Shown one piece after another: positions 17,533 through 28,612 of a DNA stretch of 64,000 nucleotides. This DNA comes from Rhodovulum sulfidophilum DSM 1374 (lineage in GTDB: Bacteria; Pseudomonadota; Alphaproteobacteria; Rhodobacterales; Rhodobacteraceae), in the NCBI RefSeq assembly GCF_001633165.1, contig NZ_CP015418.1:3782001-3846000 (forward strand), given 5' to 3'. A model generated the notes under the pieces. It saw only the letters and a program-made list of their open reading frames with translations, did not search any database and was not told the origin of the DNA. A program made the translations under genes and the position numbers. How positions within the stretch are numbered: position 1 is the first letter of the stretch; the number at the start of each line of letters is the position of its first letter.

Positions 17533-19017
17533 TCAGTCCTCCTCGTCCTGGGCGACCCGGCCTGCGGGACCGACGATCCCGTAGCGCTCGAGCTTGGCCC
17601 GCAATCCCACCCGCGACAGGCCCAGTTCGGCGGCCGCGCGGCTCTTGTTCCAACGGTGGCGGGTCAGCGTCTCGCGCAGGATCCGCATCTCCATCAGCTC
17701 GACCCGGTCCTTCAGCGTCCCGGCCGCGGTCAGAACCGCATCGGCCGAGCGGTCGGCGCCCTCTTCGCCCGGCGGCGCCTGCAGGATGTGGCGCGAGATC
17801 AGATCGGCCCCCAGCACACTTTCGCGGGCCATAACCAGCATCCGCGCGATCTCGTTGCGCAGCTCGCGCAGATTGCCGGGCCAGTCGTAGTTTTCCAGAA
17901 ATTCCAGCGCCGCCTCGTCGAGCCCGTGCACCGGCTTGCCATGGGCCTGCGACAGCTCGGCCAGCTTGGCCTGGGCCAAAAGCGCGATGTCGCCGCGCCG
18001 GGCGCGGAGCGGCGGCACCGCGATCTCGCCCGCCGCCAGCGCATAGTAAAGATCGCCCCGGAACCGGCCCGCGGCCACCAAGGCCTTCAGATCGGTGCCC
18101 GCGCCGCAGATGAGCCTGAGATTGGTGGCGACCGTTTCCTGCCCGCCGACCGGGGTGAAGGCGCCCTCGGTCAGAACCCGCAACAGCGTCAGCTGCAGCC
18201 CCGGCGGCGCGGTCTCGATCCCGCCGAGATAAAGCGTCCCGCGATCGGCCTTCTGCATCAGCCCGACCCGGGCGACGCCGCCCGCCAGCACACCGCGCTT
18301 GGCGCCCATCAGCTCGATCGCGGCCAGATCCTCGGGCAGACCGGCCAGGTTGAGGTCGTAGAACGGCTTGTCGGACCGGAGCGAGGCATAATGCATGGCA
18401 CGCGCAAGCTGTGCCTTGCCGGTGCCGGGCTCGCCCGTCAGCACCACCGGCAGGTCGAAGCCGGCAAACCGCCCCGCCATCTGCACCACCGCGCCCATCG
18501 GCGAATTGGCCGCGCGCAGCACGGTCTCGAAGCCCATGCCCTCGCGCAGCGCCTTGCGCCGCTTCTCGACCCGCGACTCGGCGGTGGTGGCCAGAAGCCG
18601 CATCTCGAGCGCCATCCGCTCGTTCTCGCGCGACAGCCGAAACAGCCGCGCCGCGTTCCGGGCCGCGATCAGAAGCTGGTCGGGATGCCAGGGCTTGGTC
18701 AGGATCTGGTGGATGCCCGCCTCGTTGATCGCCGCCACCATGGCCGCGCTGTCGGTATACCCGGTCACGATCAGGCGCAGCGTCTCGGGCCAGCGTTCGC
18801 GCACCTCGGTCAGGAATTCGACACCGCTTCGGCCGGGCATGCGCTGGTCGCAGAAGATCACCTGCACCCATTCATCCTCGAGGATCGCCAGCGCCTCCGC
18901 GGCATCGGCCGCGGTCAGCACCTCGAACTCGTCCTCCAGCGCCATCCGCATCGCCGCCAGCGAATGCGGCTCGTCATCGACGAGCAGCACCGCCGGGCGG
19001 GGGCTGGCAGGCGCCAT
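17533..19017 (-). CDS. hupR: NtrC-family response regulator HupR with degenerate AAA+ domain
   Basis: Regulator of hydrogenase transcription, partner of HupT. The protein is 494 aa. The receiver domain (residues 8-125) has the acidic DDEPHS pair, phospho-acceptor Asp in [15 protein letters not shown] and LTKPW. The AAA+ domain (about 170-390) keeps Walker A (GEPGTGK) but lacks GAFTGA (GVLAGG here) and has LYLGGI where Walker B LFLDEI is expected. A Fis-type HTH ([23 protein letters not shown]) ends the protein. Loss of these residues fits reports that R. capsulatus HupR works with housekeeping RNA polymerase, without sigma54. The start overlaps the hypB stop by one base (TGATG). Confidence 0.95.
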   Translation of the reverse strand: MAPASPRPAVLLVDDEPHSLAAMRMALEDEFEVLTAADAAEALAILEDEWVQVIFCDQRMPGRSGVEFLTEVRERWPETLRLIVTGYTDSAAMVAAINEAGIHQILTKPWHPDQLLIAARNAARLFRLSRENERMALEMRLLATTAESRVEKRRKALREGMGFETVLRAANSPMGAVVQMAGRFAGFDLPVVLTGEPGTGKAQLARAMHYASLRSDKPFYDLNLAGLPEDLAAIELMGAKRGVLAGGVARVGLMQKADRGTLYLGGIETAPPGLQLTLLRVLTEGAFTPVGGQETVATNLRLICGAGTDLKALVAAGRFRGDLYYALAAGEIAVPPLRARRGDIALLAQAKLAELSQAHGKPVHGLDEAALEFLENYDWPGNLRELRNEIARMLVMARESVLGADLISRHILQAPPGEEGADRSADAVLTAAGTLKDRVELMEMRILRETLTRHRWNKSRAAAELGLSRVGLRAKLERYGIVGPAGRVAQDEED

Positions 19018-19895
19018 CAGACCGCGGCCCCGGCAGCCTTTCCGGCAGAATGCGCATCGAGCCAGTCGAGCCAGGCCGGCATGCCCTCGCCGGTGCGGGC
19101 CGAGACCCGCAGGATCTCGATGTCCGGATTGACCCGCCTGAGATTGGCCTCGTAGAGATCGAGATCGACATCGCAATGCGGCGCCAGATCGGTCTTGTTC
19201 AGGATCGCCAGCCGGGCAACCGTGAACATGTCGGGATATTTCAGCGGCTTGTCCTCGCCTTCGGTCACCGAGAGGATCGCCACCTTGGCATTCTCGCCCA
19301 GATCGAATCCCGCCGGACAGACCAGATTGCCGACATTCTCGATGAAGAGCAGCGCGCCGCGCTCCAGCTCGAGATGATCCATCGCATGGCCGACCATATG
19401 GGCGTCGAGATGGCAGCCCTTGCCGGTATTGACCTGGATCGCCCGCGCACCGGTCGCGCGGATGCGGTCGGCATCGTTCGAGGTCTGCTGATCGCCCTCG
19501 ATCACCGCCAGCGGCCGGTCGCCCAGCATCTCGATGGTCCGGCACAGAAGCGTCGTCTTGCCCGAGCCGGGCGAGGAGACCAGATTGACCGCAAACGCGC
19601 CCAGCGCCCTCAGCACGCGGCGGTTGCCGCTGGCGATGGCATCGTTCTTGGACAGGATGTCGGTCTCGATCTCGATCAGCCGGGATTGCGACATGCCCGG
19701 CACAGAGACCCCGGCCGCGCCCTCGCCGTAATGCAGATCGCCATGCTCGCCATGGTGGTGATGCGCGTGGTGATCATGGGCGTGATCGTGGTGATGATGG
19801 GAACCGTGCCCATGGGCATGGTGATGGGACCCGTGGGACTGTCCCTCTGCCTGCCCTTCCACCGTCGCGCCGCCGCAGCCGCAAACCGTACACAT
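19017..19895 (-). CDS. hypB: Hydrogenase nickel-incorporation GTPase HypB, His-rich
   Basis: GTPase that delivers nickel to the large subunit together with HypA. The protein is 292 aa. The N-terminal MCTVCGCG holds the high-affinity Ni site. A histidine-rich stretch (about residues 20-56) can store nickel. The P-loop is [11 protein letters not shown], with later [16 protein letters not shown] and LNKTDL G motifs. The ATG at 19895 shares TGATG with the hypA stop; a GTG one codon earlier is also possible. Confidence 0.96.
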   Translation of the reverse strand: MCTVCGCGGATVEGQAEGQSHGSHHHAHGHGSHHHHDHAHDHHAHHHHGEHGDLHYGEGAAGVSVPGMSQSRLIEIETDILSKNDAIASGNRRVLRALGAFAVNLVSSPGSGKTTLLCRTIEMLGDRPLAVIEGDQQTSNDADRIRATGARAIQVNTGKGCHLDAHMVGHAMDHLELERGALLFIENVGNLVCPAGFDLGENAKVAILSVTEGEDKPLKYPDMFTVARLAILNKTDLAPHCDVDLDLYEANLRRVNPDIEILRVSARTGEGMPAWLDWLDAHSAGKAAGAAV

Positions 19896-20236
19896 CACAC
19901 CACCTCCATATCCTTGATCCGCATTTCATCGCCCGCCACCGGCATCAGCTTGCCGCCGCCGCAGCGCGGACAGGGGTCGAGCCGGTTCTCGATCTCGACC
20001 TCCTCCGCGCAATCGTAACACATCGCCCGGCCCGGCAGGTCGATCATCTCGAGCCGCGCGCCTTCGGCCGGGCTGCCCCGCATCACCACATCGAAGGCGA
20101 ATTCCAGTGCCGGTTTCTCGACCCCGGCAAAGCGTCCGATTTCCAGCCGCAGCACCCGAACCGTCGCGAAACCATGCGCCCGGGCCTGATCCTCGACGAT
20201 CCCGCGGATCCCCTCGCAAAGCGACATCTCATGCAT
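19895..20236 (-). CDS. hypA: Hydrogenase nickel-insertion protein HypA
   Basis: A 113 aa metallochaperone. [10 protein letters not shown] at the start includes the Ni-binding His2. The zinc domain has MCYDC and CPRCGG, two C-x2-C knuckles. It works with HypB in nickel delivery. The start lies eight bases inside the 3' end of hupK, so translation is coupled. Confidence 0.96.
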   Translation of the reverse strand: MHEMSLCEGIRGIVEDQARAHGFATVRVLRLEIGRFAGVEKPALEFAFDVVMRGSPAEGARLEMIDLPGRAMCYDCAEEVEIENRLDPCPRCGGGKLMPVAGDEMRIKDMEVV

Positions 20237-21116
20237 CGGCGGCCTCCTCGAAATAAACCGGCAGGCAAGGGTCGAGAATGTCGACGACAAGCGGCGCCAG
20301 TTCGACCCGCGCCAACGGCAGGCTGGCCAGCGCGCGCTCGAGCACGCCGCCCCGGGCCAGCAGATGATCGGTCGGCGTCCAGCGGCGAAAGGACGAGACC
20401 CGCCCCTCGCATACCCTGGCCGACAGCGCGCAGATGCCCCTTGCCGTCGGCACGAGGACCGGGCCGGGCCGACTGTCGGCCTCGGGCGCCAGACGCCCGG
20501 TCAGACAGGCCTCGAGATCGACAAGCCGCCCCGCCGCGCGCCAGAGCGGGCCGCGCCCGAACCGCGCGGCGATCCCGGCCAGAAGCGAACTGTCGCGGTG
20601 ACGCAGCCAGGGCGAATTCTCCTGCGCCGCGCTGCTCGCCAGGCTCTCTGCGGTCGCGGCCGGCAGATCGGCCACCGCCTCGCCCGGCCCGAACCGCACC
20701 GCGATCGCGGCCAGAACGGGGGCGACCCCCGCGCCAGAGACCAGCCAGTCGTCAAGCGCGCCGGGCCCGGGGCAGCGCGCCACGGGGCCGAACACCGCCT
20801 CGGCCATCCGTTCCTGAGAAGGCAGCGGCGTGGAAGGAAGGCCCAGGCGCCGCGGCCAGAACACGAAGAACCGCATCAGATGCTCGCGCAGGATCTCGTC
20901 GGCCAGCGCGACCCGGTCCTCGGGCCGGACCGGCAGCCCCAGCGCCGCACGCGCGCCAAGAGATTGCGCGGCGCGGCAGAGACCAAAGATGCGCGGCATT
21001 AGCGCGGCGGCCTCCTCGACCTTCCGGTTCAGAAGCAACGCCTCGACCGGGACCGGGGCCGGCGGCACGATCCGGGGGCCGGCCGCGCCCAATGCGATAT
21101 GAAGCGCCGTCGTCAC
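20229..21116 (-). CDS. hupK: Hydrogenase assembly protein HupK
   Basis: A 295 aa accessory protein resembling a reduced hydrogenase large subunit. It keeps [12 protein letters not shown], a shadow of the RICGVCxxxH motif with one Cys, and ends with DPCLPVY, a shadow of DPCxxC with one Cys. The Ralstonia homologue HoxV was described as a scaffold for the Fe(CN)2CO unit during active-site assembly. The start is GTG at 21116, which overlaps the hupJ stop as GTGA. Confidence 0.92.
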   Translation of the reverse strand: MTTALHIALGAAGPRIVPPAPVPVEALLLNRKVEEAAALMPRIFGLCRAAQSLGARAALGLPVRPEDRVALADEILREHLMRFFVFWPRRLGLPSTPLPSQERMAEAVFGPVARCPGPGALDDWLVSGAGVAPVLAAIAVRFGPGEAVADLPAATAESLASSAAQENSPWLRHRDSSLLAGIAARFGRGPLWRAAGRLVDLEACLTGRLAPEADSRPGPVLVPTARGICALSARVCEGRVSSFRRWTPTDHLLARGGVLERALASLPLARVELAPLVVDILDPCLPVYFEEAADA

Positions 21117-21946
21117 TCCCCCGGCGCTTCCGTGGCAAGCCCGCCCGAAATCACCGCGCGACGGGTCGGAACGGCGGGGGGCTCATCGGCGGCCCCCTCC
21201 TCTGCCTCGCAGGCGGGTTCGGCCGCCGCAAGCTCGGCCTCGCGGGTGCTGCGGATCTCGGCGGCGCGGTCGGTCTCCTCGAGATTCTCGGCCTTGAACA
21301 GCTCGACCGTCACCGCGCGGGCGACGTCGACGGCCTGCAGCTGGCTGGCAAAATCGGTCATCGGCGAGAACAGCGAGCAGGCCTTGTAGCCGCCCACCAT
21401 GGGCCGGACATTATGGATGAACTCGTAGCTGCCGGAGGGAAAGTCCAGCACCTCCTTCGCGCCCGGCGTCAGATCCGACCAGTCCTCGTCCTCCGCGGGC
21501 AGCAGGAACAGGTTCATGAACCAGGGCGCCACCAGCACCCCGAGCGGGCGCCCGTCATAAAGCGCGAACCCCACCGCCTCGACATGCAGCGAAGCGTTGA
21601 CCAGCGGCACGTCGCGCATCTTTCCATGCCAGATCTCGCGGAACTCGGCCTCGAGCGCGGCGACGCGCCCGGCCAGCCAGCTTGCCGCATCACGGGCTCC
21701 GGGTCGGCTTGCCGCATCCGCGGCTCCGGGATCGTCCCGGACCATGAACTGCGCCGCCGGTGCGTCGCAGGTCGGGCAGGTCCAGTCCTCCGGCAGCGCT
21801 GCGAAGGGGGTTCCGGGCAGGATCTGGCGGAACTCGTCGCCCAGAGCCGGATCGTAGACCGTCCAGCAGATCTTGCATTCCATCACCGCGGCCGAACTGA
21901 TCCGGTCGGCGCGGCCGCCATAGCTGCCCTCGAAACCCGCGCTCAT
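21113..21946 (-). CDS. hupJ: HupJ: rubredoxin fused to HybE-family assembly chaperone
   Basis: A 277 aa protein with two parts. Residues 1-70 form a rubredoxin with iron ligands CKIC and CPTC separated by a WTVYDPALGD-type core, equivalent to HupI of rhizobia. Residues about 85-225 match the HybE/HupJ chaperone family (VGFALYDGRPLGVLVAPWFMN), which protects hydrogenase precursors, especially in oxygen. The C-terminal tail is Ala/Glu-rich and probably disordered. The start at 21946 overlaps the hupH stop (ATGA); an internal ATG at MECKICW is less likely because family members have the upstream segment. Confidence 0.93.
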   Translation of the reverse strand: MSAGFEGSYGGRADRISSAAVMECKICWTVYDPALGDEFRQILPGTPFAALPEDWTCPTCDAPAAQFMVRDDPGAADAASRPGARDAASWLAGRVAALEAEFREIWHGKMRDVPLVNASLHVEAVGFALYDGRPLGVLVAPWFMNLFLLPAEDEDWSDLTPGAKEVLDFPSGSYEFIHNVRPMVGGYKACSLFSPMTDFASQLQAVDVARAVTVELFKAENLEETDRAAEIRSTREAELAAAEPACEAEEGAADEPPAVPTRRAVISGGLATEAPGE

Positions 21947-22770
21947 CGGATCGCCTCCAGCACTTCGCGAAGACGCGCGGCGCTGTCCGTCAGGTCCTCG
22001 GGCGCCGCCAGCGCCACCTCCGGCATCTCGGTCACCTCGAAGGTGTCGAGGATCAGGCTGTCCATCGAGTTGAAGAACTGCACCCGCCAGACATTCGGCG
22101 TGGCGGTGGCCGCGACCCGGCAATTGCCGTAGCCGCGCGACAGGATCGTGACCGCCCCCGCGCCCAGCGCCGCGTCGAGCCACAGCAGATCGCCCTCGGT
22201 ATGCGGCAGCAGCGTGAGATTGACGACGTGCGGCGGCTGACCCGCCTGCCAGGCTTGCGCGTGATCGAGAAGCTCGACCAGAAGCGCCGGGGCATTGAAG
22301 ACATCGGGGCCCTTCGGCGCCGCGAGCCCCAAGGCCGCGCCTTCGGGCGCGCAGGCCATGCGGGCGCAGGCAGGCACCGCACCGACCTCGATCCGGTCGA
22401 TGCCCTCGCCCAGCACGCACCAGACCCCGGCAAAGACGCTTTCCTGCGCCGCGACCGGAGCGATGCCGCCGATGCGCACCGAGACCTCGCCCTGCCCCAG
22501 CGTCTCGGCCAGCAGGCGGCGCGCATCCGGCGGCAGGTCGCTCAGCCGGAACGCCTCGCCCTCGCCGGTCGCGGCGGCACGGTCGCAGGCGGCGGCGACC
22601 CGCGTCAGCAGCGCAAGCGCCGGGCCCGCCGCATCGGCATCGGCGATCTCGGGCAGATGCGGGGCATAGGTCCGCATGCCCGAGGGCATCTGCATGTAGC
22701 CCATATCCTCATCGGCGGGTTGCGAGCCGGGGCCGAAGCCGGTCGGGGGCAGGTGGAAATTCGAAACCAT
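21943..22770 (-). CDS. hupH: Hydrogenase expression/assembly protein HupH
   Basis: A 275 aa HupH/HyaF family protein. It starts MVSNFHLPPTGFGPGSQP, a family hallmark, and contains the typical C-terminal LSRGYGNCRV and WRVQFFNSMD motifs. It is needed for maturation of the small subunit or FeS clusters in characterised systems, though the exact chemistry is not settled. It lies ten bases downstream of hupG. Confidence 0.93.
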   Translation of the reverse strand: MVSNFHLPPTGFGPGSQPADEDMGYMQMPSGMRTYAPHLPEIADADAAGPALALLTRVAAACDRAAATGEGEAFRLSDLPPDARRLLAETLGQGEVSVRIGGIAPVAAQESVFAGVWCVLGEGIDRIEVGAVPACARMACAPEGAALGLAAPKGPDVFNAPALLVELLDHAQAWQAGQPPHVVNLTLLPHTEGDLLWLDAALGAGAVTILSRGYGNCRVAATATPNVWRVQFFNSMDSLILDTFEVTEMPEVALAAPEDLTDSAARLREVLEAIR

Positions 22771-22780
22771 ACGGTCCTCC

Positions 22781-23167
22781 TCAGGCCTCGGTCAGCGACA
22801 GGATATGCGCGATGCGGGTCAGGTAATCGTCCCAGTCGCGGATCTTCTGGATATCGCCCAGAAGCCGCCCCTCGCGGTAGAAGACAAAGCCCGGGGTCTT
22901 CAGCGCCCGGGTCGCCTCGCGCAGCCTCGCCTCGATCGCATCGTCGACGATGGCGCAGTCGAAGGCGTCCTGAAAGGCCTGCCGCAGCTCGGGCAGGATC
23001 ACCGCCGCATCGGCGGTCTCGAGGTTGCGCACGGGGTCGCCCGGGACAAACAGGCAATGAAGGCCCGGCGCATGGGTGAAGGCCTCGAGTTCGGCGATGG
23101 TGGCCAGTCGCGGCCAGCCGAGGTCGGTTTCGAGACGGGCGATCAGCGGGTGGGTCATGGCGGTCAT
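22781..23167 (-). CDS. hupG: Hydrogenase assembly protein HupG (HyaE family)
   Basis: A 128 aa thioredoxin-fold protein without the CxxC pair (position occupied by PGDPVRN), as in HyaE/HupG/HoxO. Homologues bind the Tat signal of the small subunit and act as chaperones. The ATG at 23167 overlaps the hupF stop (ATGA); a second ATG three codons later (MTHPLIAR) could also serve. Confidence 0.92.
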   Translation of the reverse strand: MTAMTHPLIARLETDLGWPRLATIAELEAFTHAPGLHCLFVPGDPVRNLETADAAVILPELRQAFQDAFDCAIVDDAIEARLREATRALKTPGFVFYREGRLLGDIQKIRDWDDYLTRIAHILSLTEA

Positions 23168-23475
23168 CCCTGGGCAGCGCCGGCCGCCAGAGCGGCCTGC
23201 AAATGGGGCGGAAGGGTCGGTTCGCGGGCGTCGATATCGGCGAAGGCATCGCCCGCCGAGCCGCCCGCCATCACCGCGCGCAGCCCCTCGAGCGCGGCGA
23301 GGATCTTCTGCGCCTCGTCGGGATCGAGCCGCTCGCGCGCGGCGCCGAGAAAGGTCAGCACCCAGTCGCCCGGGCGAAGATCGGGGGTCAGCGACAGGTC
23401 GATCAGCGTCCCGTCCCCGGTCCGCCCGACAATGCCGTCAACCGTGCTCAGCCGCATCGGCGCGCCCACGCACAT
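23164..23475 (-). CDS. hupF: Hydrogenase chaperone HupF (HypC family)
   Basis: A 103 aa HypC paralogue starting MCVGAPMRL with the conserved Cys2. The [20 protein letters not shown] segment aligns with HypC. It has a C-terminal extension relative to HypC ([15 protein letters not shown]), typical of HupF/HoxL. HoxL/HupF proteins stabilise the large subunit precursor in the presence of oxygen. Its start overlaps the hupD stop by one base. Confidence 0.94.
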   Translation of the reverse strand: MCVGAPMRLSTVDGIVGRTGDGTLIDLSLTPDLRPGDWVLTFLGAARERLDPDEAQKILAALEGLRAVMAGGSAGDAFADIDAREPTLPPHLQAALAAGAAQG

Positions 23476-24113
23476 CAGCCGGCCCGCCCGGTGCCGTCCG
23501 CGCCCGGGAAGAAGCGGTCATCGCCCGAGCGGCAGGCAAGCTCGGCCGGAGGGCGGCCGGTCTCATAGGCGTCGCGGCGGATCGAGGGGTCGGCCAGATC
23601 TGCCGAGACGGTACGACCCGGCCGCGCCGCGACGCCCCATCCGTCCAGTTCGGCCAGCGCCGCGGACAGGGCCTCGGGCAGACGCGCGGCAACCGTCGGG
23701 GTCAGTCCGCCACCGTAATCCTCCAGCTCGGCGGGCTGGCAGCCGATCAGGGTCATGCGCGACGGAAGGCAGCCGACCAGCGCGGCCGTGGCCAGCACAT
23801 CCTGAAAGCCGGTCTGATGCAGGCTCATCTTCTTGGCACCCATGAAGGCGGGCACATCGGCGTCGCGGACGATCTTGAGGGTGCCGGGCGGCAACCCGTA
23901 ATCGACCGCATCGAAGATCAGAAGATCGTCGGCCTCTTCGAGGAAGGGCAGAAGGTAAAGCCCCTGGGTGCCGCCATCGAGCAGCCGCACCCCGGCATCG
24001 AAGGCATGGTTCTCGGCCAGCGCCTCGAGACAGCGGGGCCCGAAGCCCTCATCGGCCCAGAGCACATTTCCGATCCCGAGGATCAGCGTGAGGCGGTCAG
24101 TCGCGGCTGGCAT
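23475..24113 (-). CDS. hupD: Hydrogenase maturation endopeptidase HupD
   Basis: Nickel-dependent protease that removes the C-terminal tail of HupL after metal insertion. The protein is 212 aa. [13 protein letters not shown] contains the metal-binding Glu, FDAVDYG the Asp, and SLHQTG the His of the family. Length is at the upper end of the family because of an extra C-terminal tail of about 25 residues. The 210 base gap upstream, with two hairpins, separates it from hupC. Confidence 0.95.
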   Translation of the reverse strand: MPAATDRLTLILGIGNVLWADEGFGPRCLEALAENHAFDAGVRLLDGGTQGLYLLPFLEEADDLLIFDAVDYGLPPGTLKIVRDADVPAFMGAKKMSLHQTGFQDVLATAALVGCLPSRMTLIGCQPAELEDYGGGLTPTVAARLPEALSAALAELDGWGVAARPGRTVSADLADPSIRRDAYETGRPPAELACRSGDDRFFPGADGTGRAG

Positions 24114-24323
24114 TGGGTCCTCCCTCGGCGGCGCCGGCAGCGGGACGGCCCTGCGCCCCGGCTTCGGCGAAAATAGGTTTCTCGGATGCGGCGGAAAGGC
24201 CCTGTCGGTTCCGTGCCTTTCCGGCCTCTCCCGGGACAGGGCCCTGCCGCATGGCGCGCCCGCCCGTCCTGTTCCGAAGCCGCGGGCGCAGCGGCGCCCG
24301 CAGCCCGGGATCCTGGCGGCCTC
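24114..24323 (-). promoter_or_regulatory. hupC-hupD intergenic double hairpin
   Basis: This is one of only two sizeable gaps in the hydrogenase locus. It contains two hairpins. The larger has arms at 24186-24206 and 24235-24252, including perfect GGCCCTGTC/GACAGGGCC and ATGCGGC/GCCGCAT. The smaller is GCGGGCGC (24282-24289) with GCGCCCGC (24294-24301) around a four-base loop. Neither is followed by a U-run on the transcribed strand. They may stabilise or process the hupSLEC mRNA or reduce read-through into the accessory genes. This role is inference. Confidence 0.6.
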
Positions 24324-25118
24324 TCACTCCACCCGGTTGTCCTTGAAGGTCCGCCAGCCGGAGATCATGGTGGTGATCATGGACTGACGCGACATGATGT
24401 CTTCGCGGATCGCCGCATAGATGTGGAAGATCGCGAAAAGCGTGATGGCCCACATGCCCAGATGGTGCAGCGTGTGCAGCCGCTGGGAATTGCCGACAAG
24501 CCCCAGCACCCAGCCGAACATGCGGTCATAGATCGAGCCCTGCCCCGCCCCCTCGGCATAAAGCGCAAAGCCGGTGACGATCATGAAACTCATGCCCAGC
24601 GTGATGAAGGTGAACATCGCCAGATGGGCCAGCGGGTTGTGACCGATATACTTCTTCGGCTCCTTTTCGAGAAAGGCGTACCAGCGCGCCTCGAAAAGCA
24701 GTTCCTTCCACCAGCGCTTGCGCCAGAACGGAATGTAGAACAGCTGGCGCGCATGCCGGTTGCCGATGAAGGCGAAGTAGATCCTGCCCAGGAAGGCGAA
24801 GGTCATGACCATGCCGGCGGCGAAATGGGCGAAGCGGATATAGCCGAAGACGAACTGGTTCGTGGCCTCGGAAATCTCCATCGTCGGCGGCGGCGAGCCG
24901 ATCAGGTAGCCCGTCACGATCAGAACGGTGATCGCCAGCGCGTTGACCCAGTGCCAGATCCTGACCGGCATCTCGTAGACATAGACGGCCGTGCGCAGTT
25001 GCAGGCTCGCGATATCCTCGGGGCGGGCGCCGCCGGTCAGCCGCGCGGCCTCCAGCGGGGTCGGCGCCTCGGGGTTCGGGATATGGATCGGGATGTCGGT
25101 CCTGTCCTTGGAGCTCAT
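24324..25118 (-). CDS. hupC: Ni/Fe-hydrogenase b-type cytochrome HupC
   Basis: Membrane anchor that passes electrons from HupSL to the quinone pool. The protein is 264 aa with four membrane segments beginning near residue 57. Haem-ligating His residues lie in RIWHWVNA, YIRFAHFAAG and the TLHHLGMW segment. The GYLIGSPPP and HIYAAIREDIMSRQ family motifs are present. It follows hupE by nine bases. Confidence 0.95.
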   Translation of the reverse strand: MSSKDRTDIPIHIPNPEAPTPLEAARLTGGARPEDIASLQLRTAVYVYEMPVRIWHWVNALAITVLIVTGYLIGSPPPTMEISEATNQFVFGYIRFAHFAAGMVMTFAFLGRIYFAFIGNRHARQLFYIPFWRKRWWKELLFEARWYAFLEKEPKKYIGHNPLAHLAMFTFITLGMSFMIVTGFALYAEGAGQGSIYDRMFGWVLGLVGNSQRLHTLHHLGMWAITLFAIFHIYAAIREDIMSRQSMITTMISGWRTFKDNRVE

Positions 25119-25127
25119 GACTGTCCC

Positions 25128-25709
25128 TCACCCTGCCAGAAGCCAGGCGCCCGAGGCGAGCAGCGTGCCGCCAGCGGCGCCGCGCAGCATCCGGGCCGCG
25201 CGCAGATCGGCCACGCCGCGGGCAACCGCGATGCCGATCAGATGCAAGGCCGCGGTCGACAGCAGGAACCCGCCCAGATAGGCCAGCGCCGCCCCGGTCG
25301 TCTCGGAGGCATGGGCATGCCCGTGGCAGGCGCCGAAAAGCGCGATCGCCGCCAGCGCCCCGCCCGTGAGCCAGCGCGGCTGGTCCTGACGGGCAAACAG
25401 CGCGAGCAGGCCGAACACCGCGACCGAGGCCGCGATCATGCCCTCGACGCCCGGAATGGGCACCCCCGCCCAGGACAGCGCCGCCCCCGCGATCATCGCG
25501 CCCATGAAGGTGGCGGCCCCGGCCCAGACCCGGCGCCGCAGCGCAAAGCCGGACCAGAGCCCCACCGCCAGCATCGCCAGCAGATGGTCGAGCCCGGTCA
25601 CGGGATGAAGCATCCCGTGCATCAGCCCCGAGGCAGCGCCCTGCCCGGTATGGGCCAGCGCCGGTCCGGCCAGGGCAGCCAGGGCCCCGGCAAGCAGATA
25701 TTTCCTCAT
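25128..25709 (-). CDS. hupE: HupE/UreJ family nickel permease
   Basis: A 193 aa membrane protein with an N-terminal signal peptide ending ALA-HTG. The conserved HPVTGLDHLLAMLAVGLW motif and the later CHGHAHASE His motif are the HupE/UreJ signature. Rhizobium HupE was described as a nickel facilitator. It lies between hupL (14 base gap) and hupC (9 base gap). Its start is MRKYLLAG at 25709. Confidence 0.93.
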   Translation of the reverse strand: MRKYLLAGALAALAGPALAHTGQGAASGLMHGMLHPVTGLDHLLAMLAVGLWSGFALRRRVWAGAATFMGAMIAGAALSWAGVPIPGVEGMIAASVAVFGLLALFARQDQPRWLTGGALAAIALFGACHGHAHASETTGAALAYLGGFLLSTAALHLIGIAVARGVADLRAARMLRGAAGGTLLASGAWLLAG

Positions 25710-25723
25710 CCTCGTCTCCTCCC

Positions 25724-27514
<1,791 letters not shown>

Positions 27515-27517
27515 GGC

Positions 27518-28612
27518 TTACACCTCCTCTTTCTGGGTACTGTCCTGGGACTTCTTCTGGGCCCGCTTCAGGGCCGAAGCGGCGATATGGGCGGCGATGC
27601 CCGCGCCGACCGCTCCGGCCGCGGCAAAGCCGATCTGATCGGCGGTGGCCTCGATCCCGAACTGCTTGATCGTGGTCAGCCGGTCGTAGAACGAGCCCTG
27701 GTCCCAGAACCCGTCCTCGGAACAGCCGATGCAGCCATGGCCCGACTGGATCGGGAAGCTGACGCCCTCGTTCCAGCGCACGGTGGAACAGGCATTGTAG
27801 GTGGTCGGCCCCTTGCAGCCCATCTTGTAGAGGCAATAGCCCTTGCGCGCATATTCGTCGTCCCAGGTCTCGACGAACTGGCCCGCATCGAAATGCGGAC
27901 GGCGGTAGCACTTGTCGTGGATGCGCTGGGAATAGAACATCTTCGGCCGCCCCTGGCGGTCGAGTTCGGGCATGCGGTCGAAGGTCAGCATGTAGGTGAT
28001 GACGCCGGTCATGACCTCGGCGATGGGCGGACAGCCCGGCACCTTGATGATCGGCTTGTCGGTGATGACCTTGTGCACCGGGGTCGCGCGGGTCGGGTTC
28101 GGCGCCGCGGCCTGCACGCAGCCATAGGAGGCACAGGCCCCCCAGGAGATGATCGCCTTGGCATGTTCGGCCGCATGGCGCAGCTGATCGACGAAGGGCT
28201 TGCCGCCGATGATGCAATACATCCCGTCCTCGTTCAGCGGCGGGTTGCCCTCGACCGCAAGGATGTAGTTGCCCTTGTATTTCTCGATCGTGTCTTCCAG
28301 CGCCGCCTCGGCCGCATGGCCCGCCGCCGCCATCAGCGTGTCGTCATAGTCGAGCGAGATCATCGACAGCACGACATCCTTGGCCAGCGGGTGCGCCGAG
28401 CGGATGAAGCTTTCCGAGCAGCAGGTGCATTCCAGACCGTGGACCCAGATCACCGGCGTTCTCGGCTTGGTTTCCATCGCATGGGCGATCTTCGGCACGA
28501 AGGCGGGTCCGAGACCCAGCGCCGCCGCCGTCAGCGAGCAGTATTTCATGAAGCTGCGCCGGGTGATCCCCTGGCGCCGCATGACCTCGTAGAAGGTTTC
28601 GATTTCAGCCAA
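27518..28612 (-). CDS. hupS: Uptake [NiFe]-hydrogenase small subunit HupS
   Basis: Electron-transfer subunit with three FeS clusters. I place the start at a TTG (28612): GGGAGG lies seven bases upstream and the product [15 protein letters not shown] aligns with HupS N-termini, giving 364 aa. An in-frame ATG 21 codons upstream would add a non-homologous extension. The Tat signal is [11 protein letters not shown] (Arg18-Arg19). Cluster ligands include [16 protein letters not shown], the [12 protein letters not shown] region and CIGCSE. A C-terminal hydrophobic helix ([19 protein letters not shown]) is the membrane anchor that docks on HupC. Confidence 0.96.
   Translation of the reverse strand: MAEIETFYEVMRRQGITRRSFMKYCSLTAAALGLGPAFVPKIAHAMETKPRTPVIWVHGLECTCCSESFIRSAHPLAKDVVLSMISLDYDDTLMAAAGHAAEAALEDTIEKYKGNYILAVEGNPPLNEDGMYCIIGGKPFVDQLRHAAEHAKAIISWGACASYGCVQAAAPNPTRATPVHKVITDKPIIKVPGCPPIAEVMTGVITYMLTFDRMPELDRQGRPKMFYSQRIHDKCYRRPHFDAGQFVETWDDEYARKGYCLYKMGCKGPTTYNACSTVRWNEGVSFPIQSGHGCIGCSEDGFWDQGSFYDRLTTIKQFGIEATADQIGFAAAGAVGAGIAAHIAASALKRAQKKSQDSTQKEEV

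Noticed and set aside
16138..19155. Open frame of about 1000 codons on the plus strand across hypD-hupR
   Set aside because: Mirror of the coding strand of hypD, hypC and hupR. It is rich in His, Arg and Gln with no domain or ribosome site.
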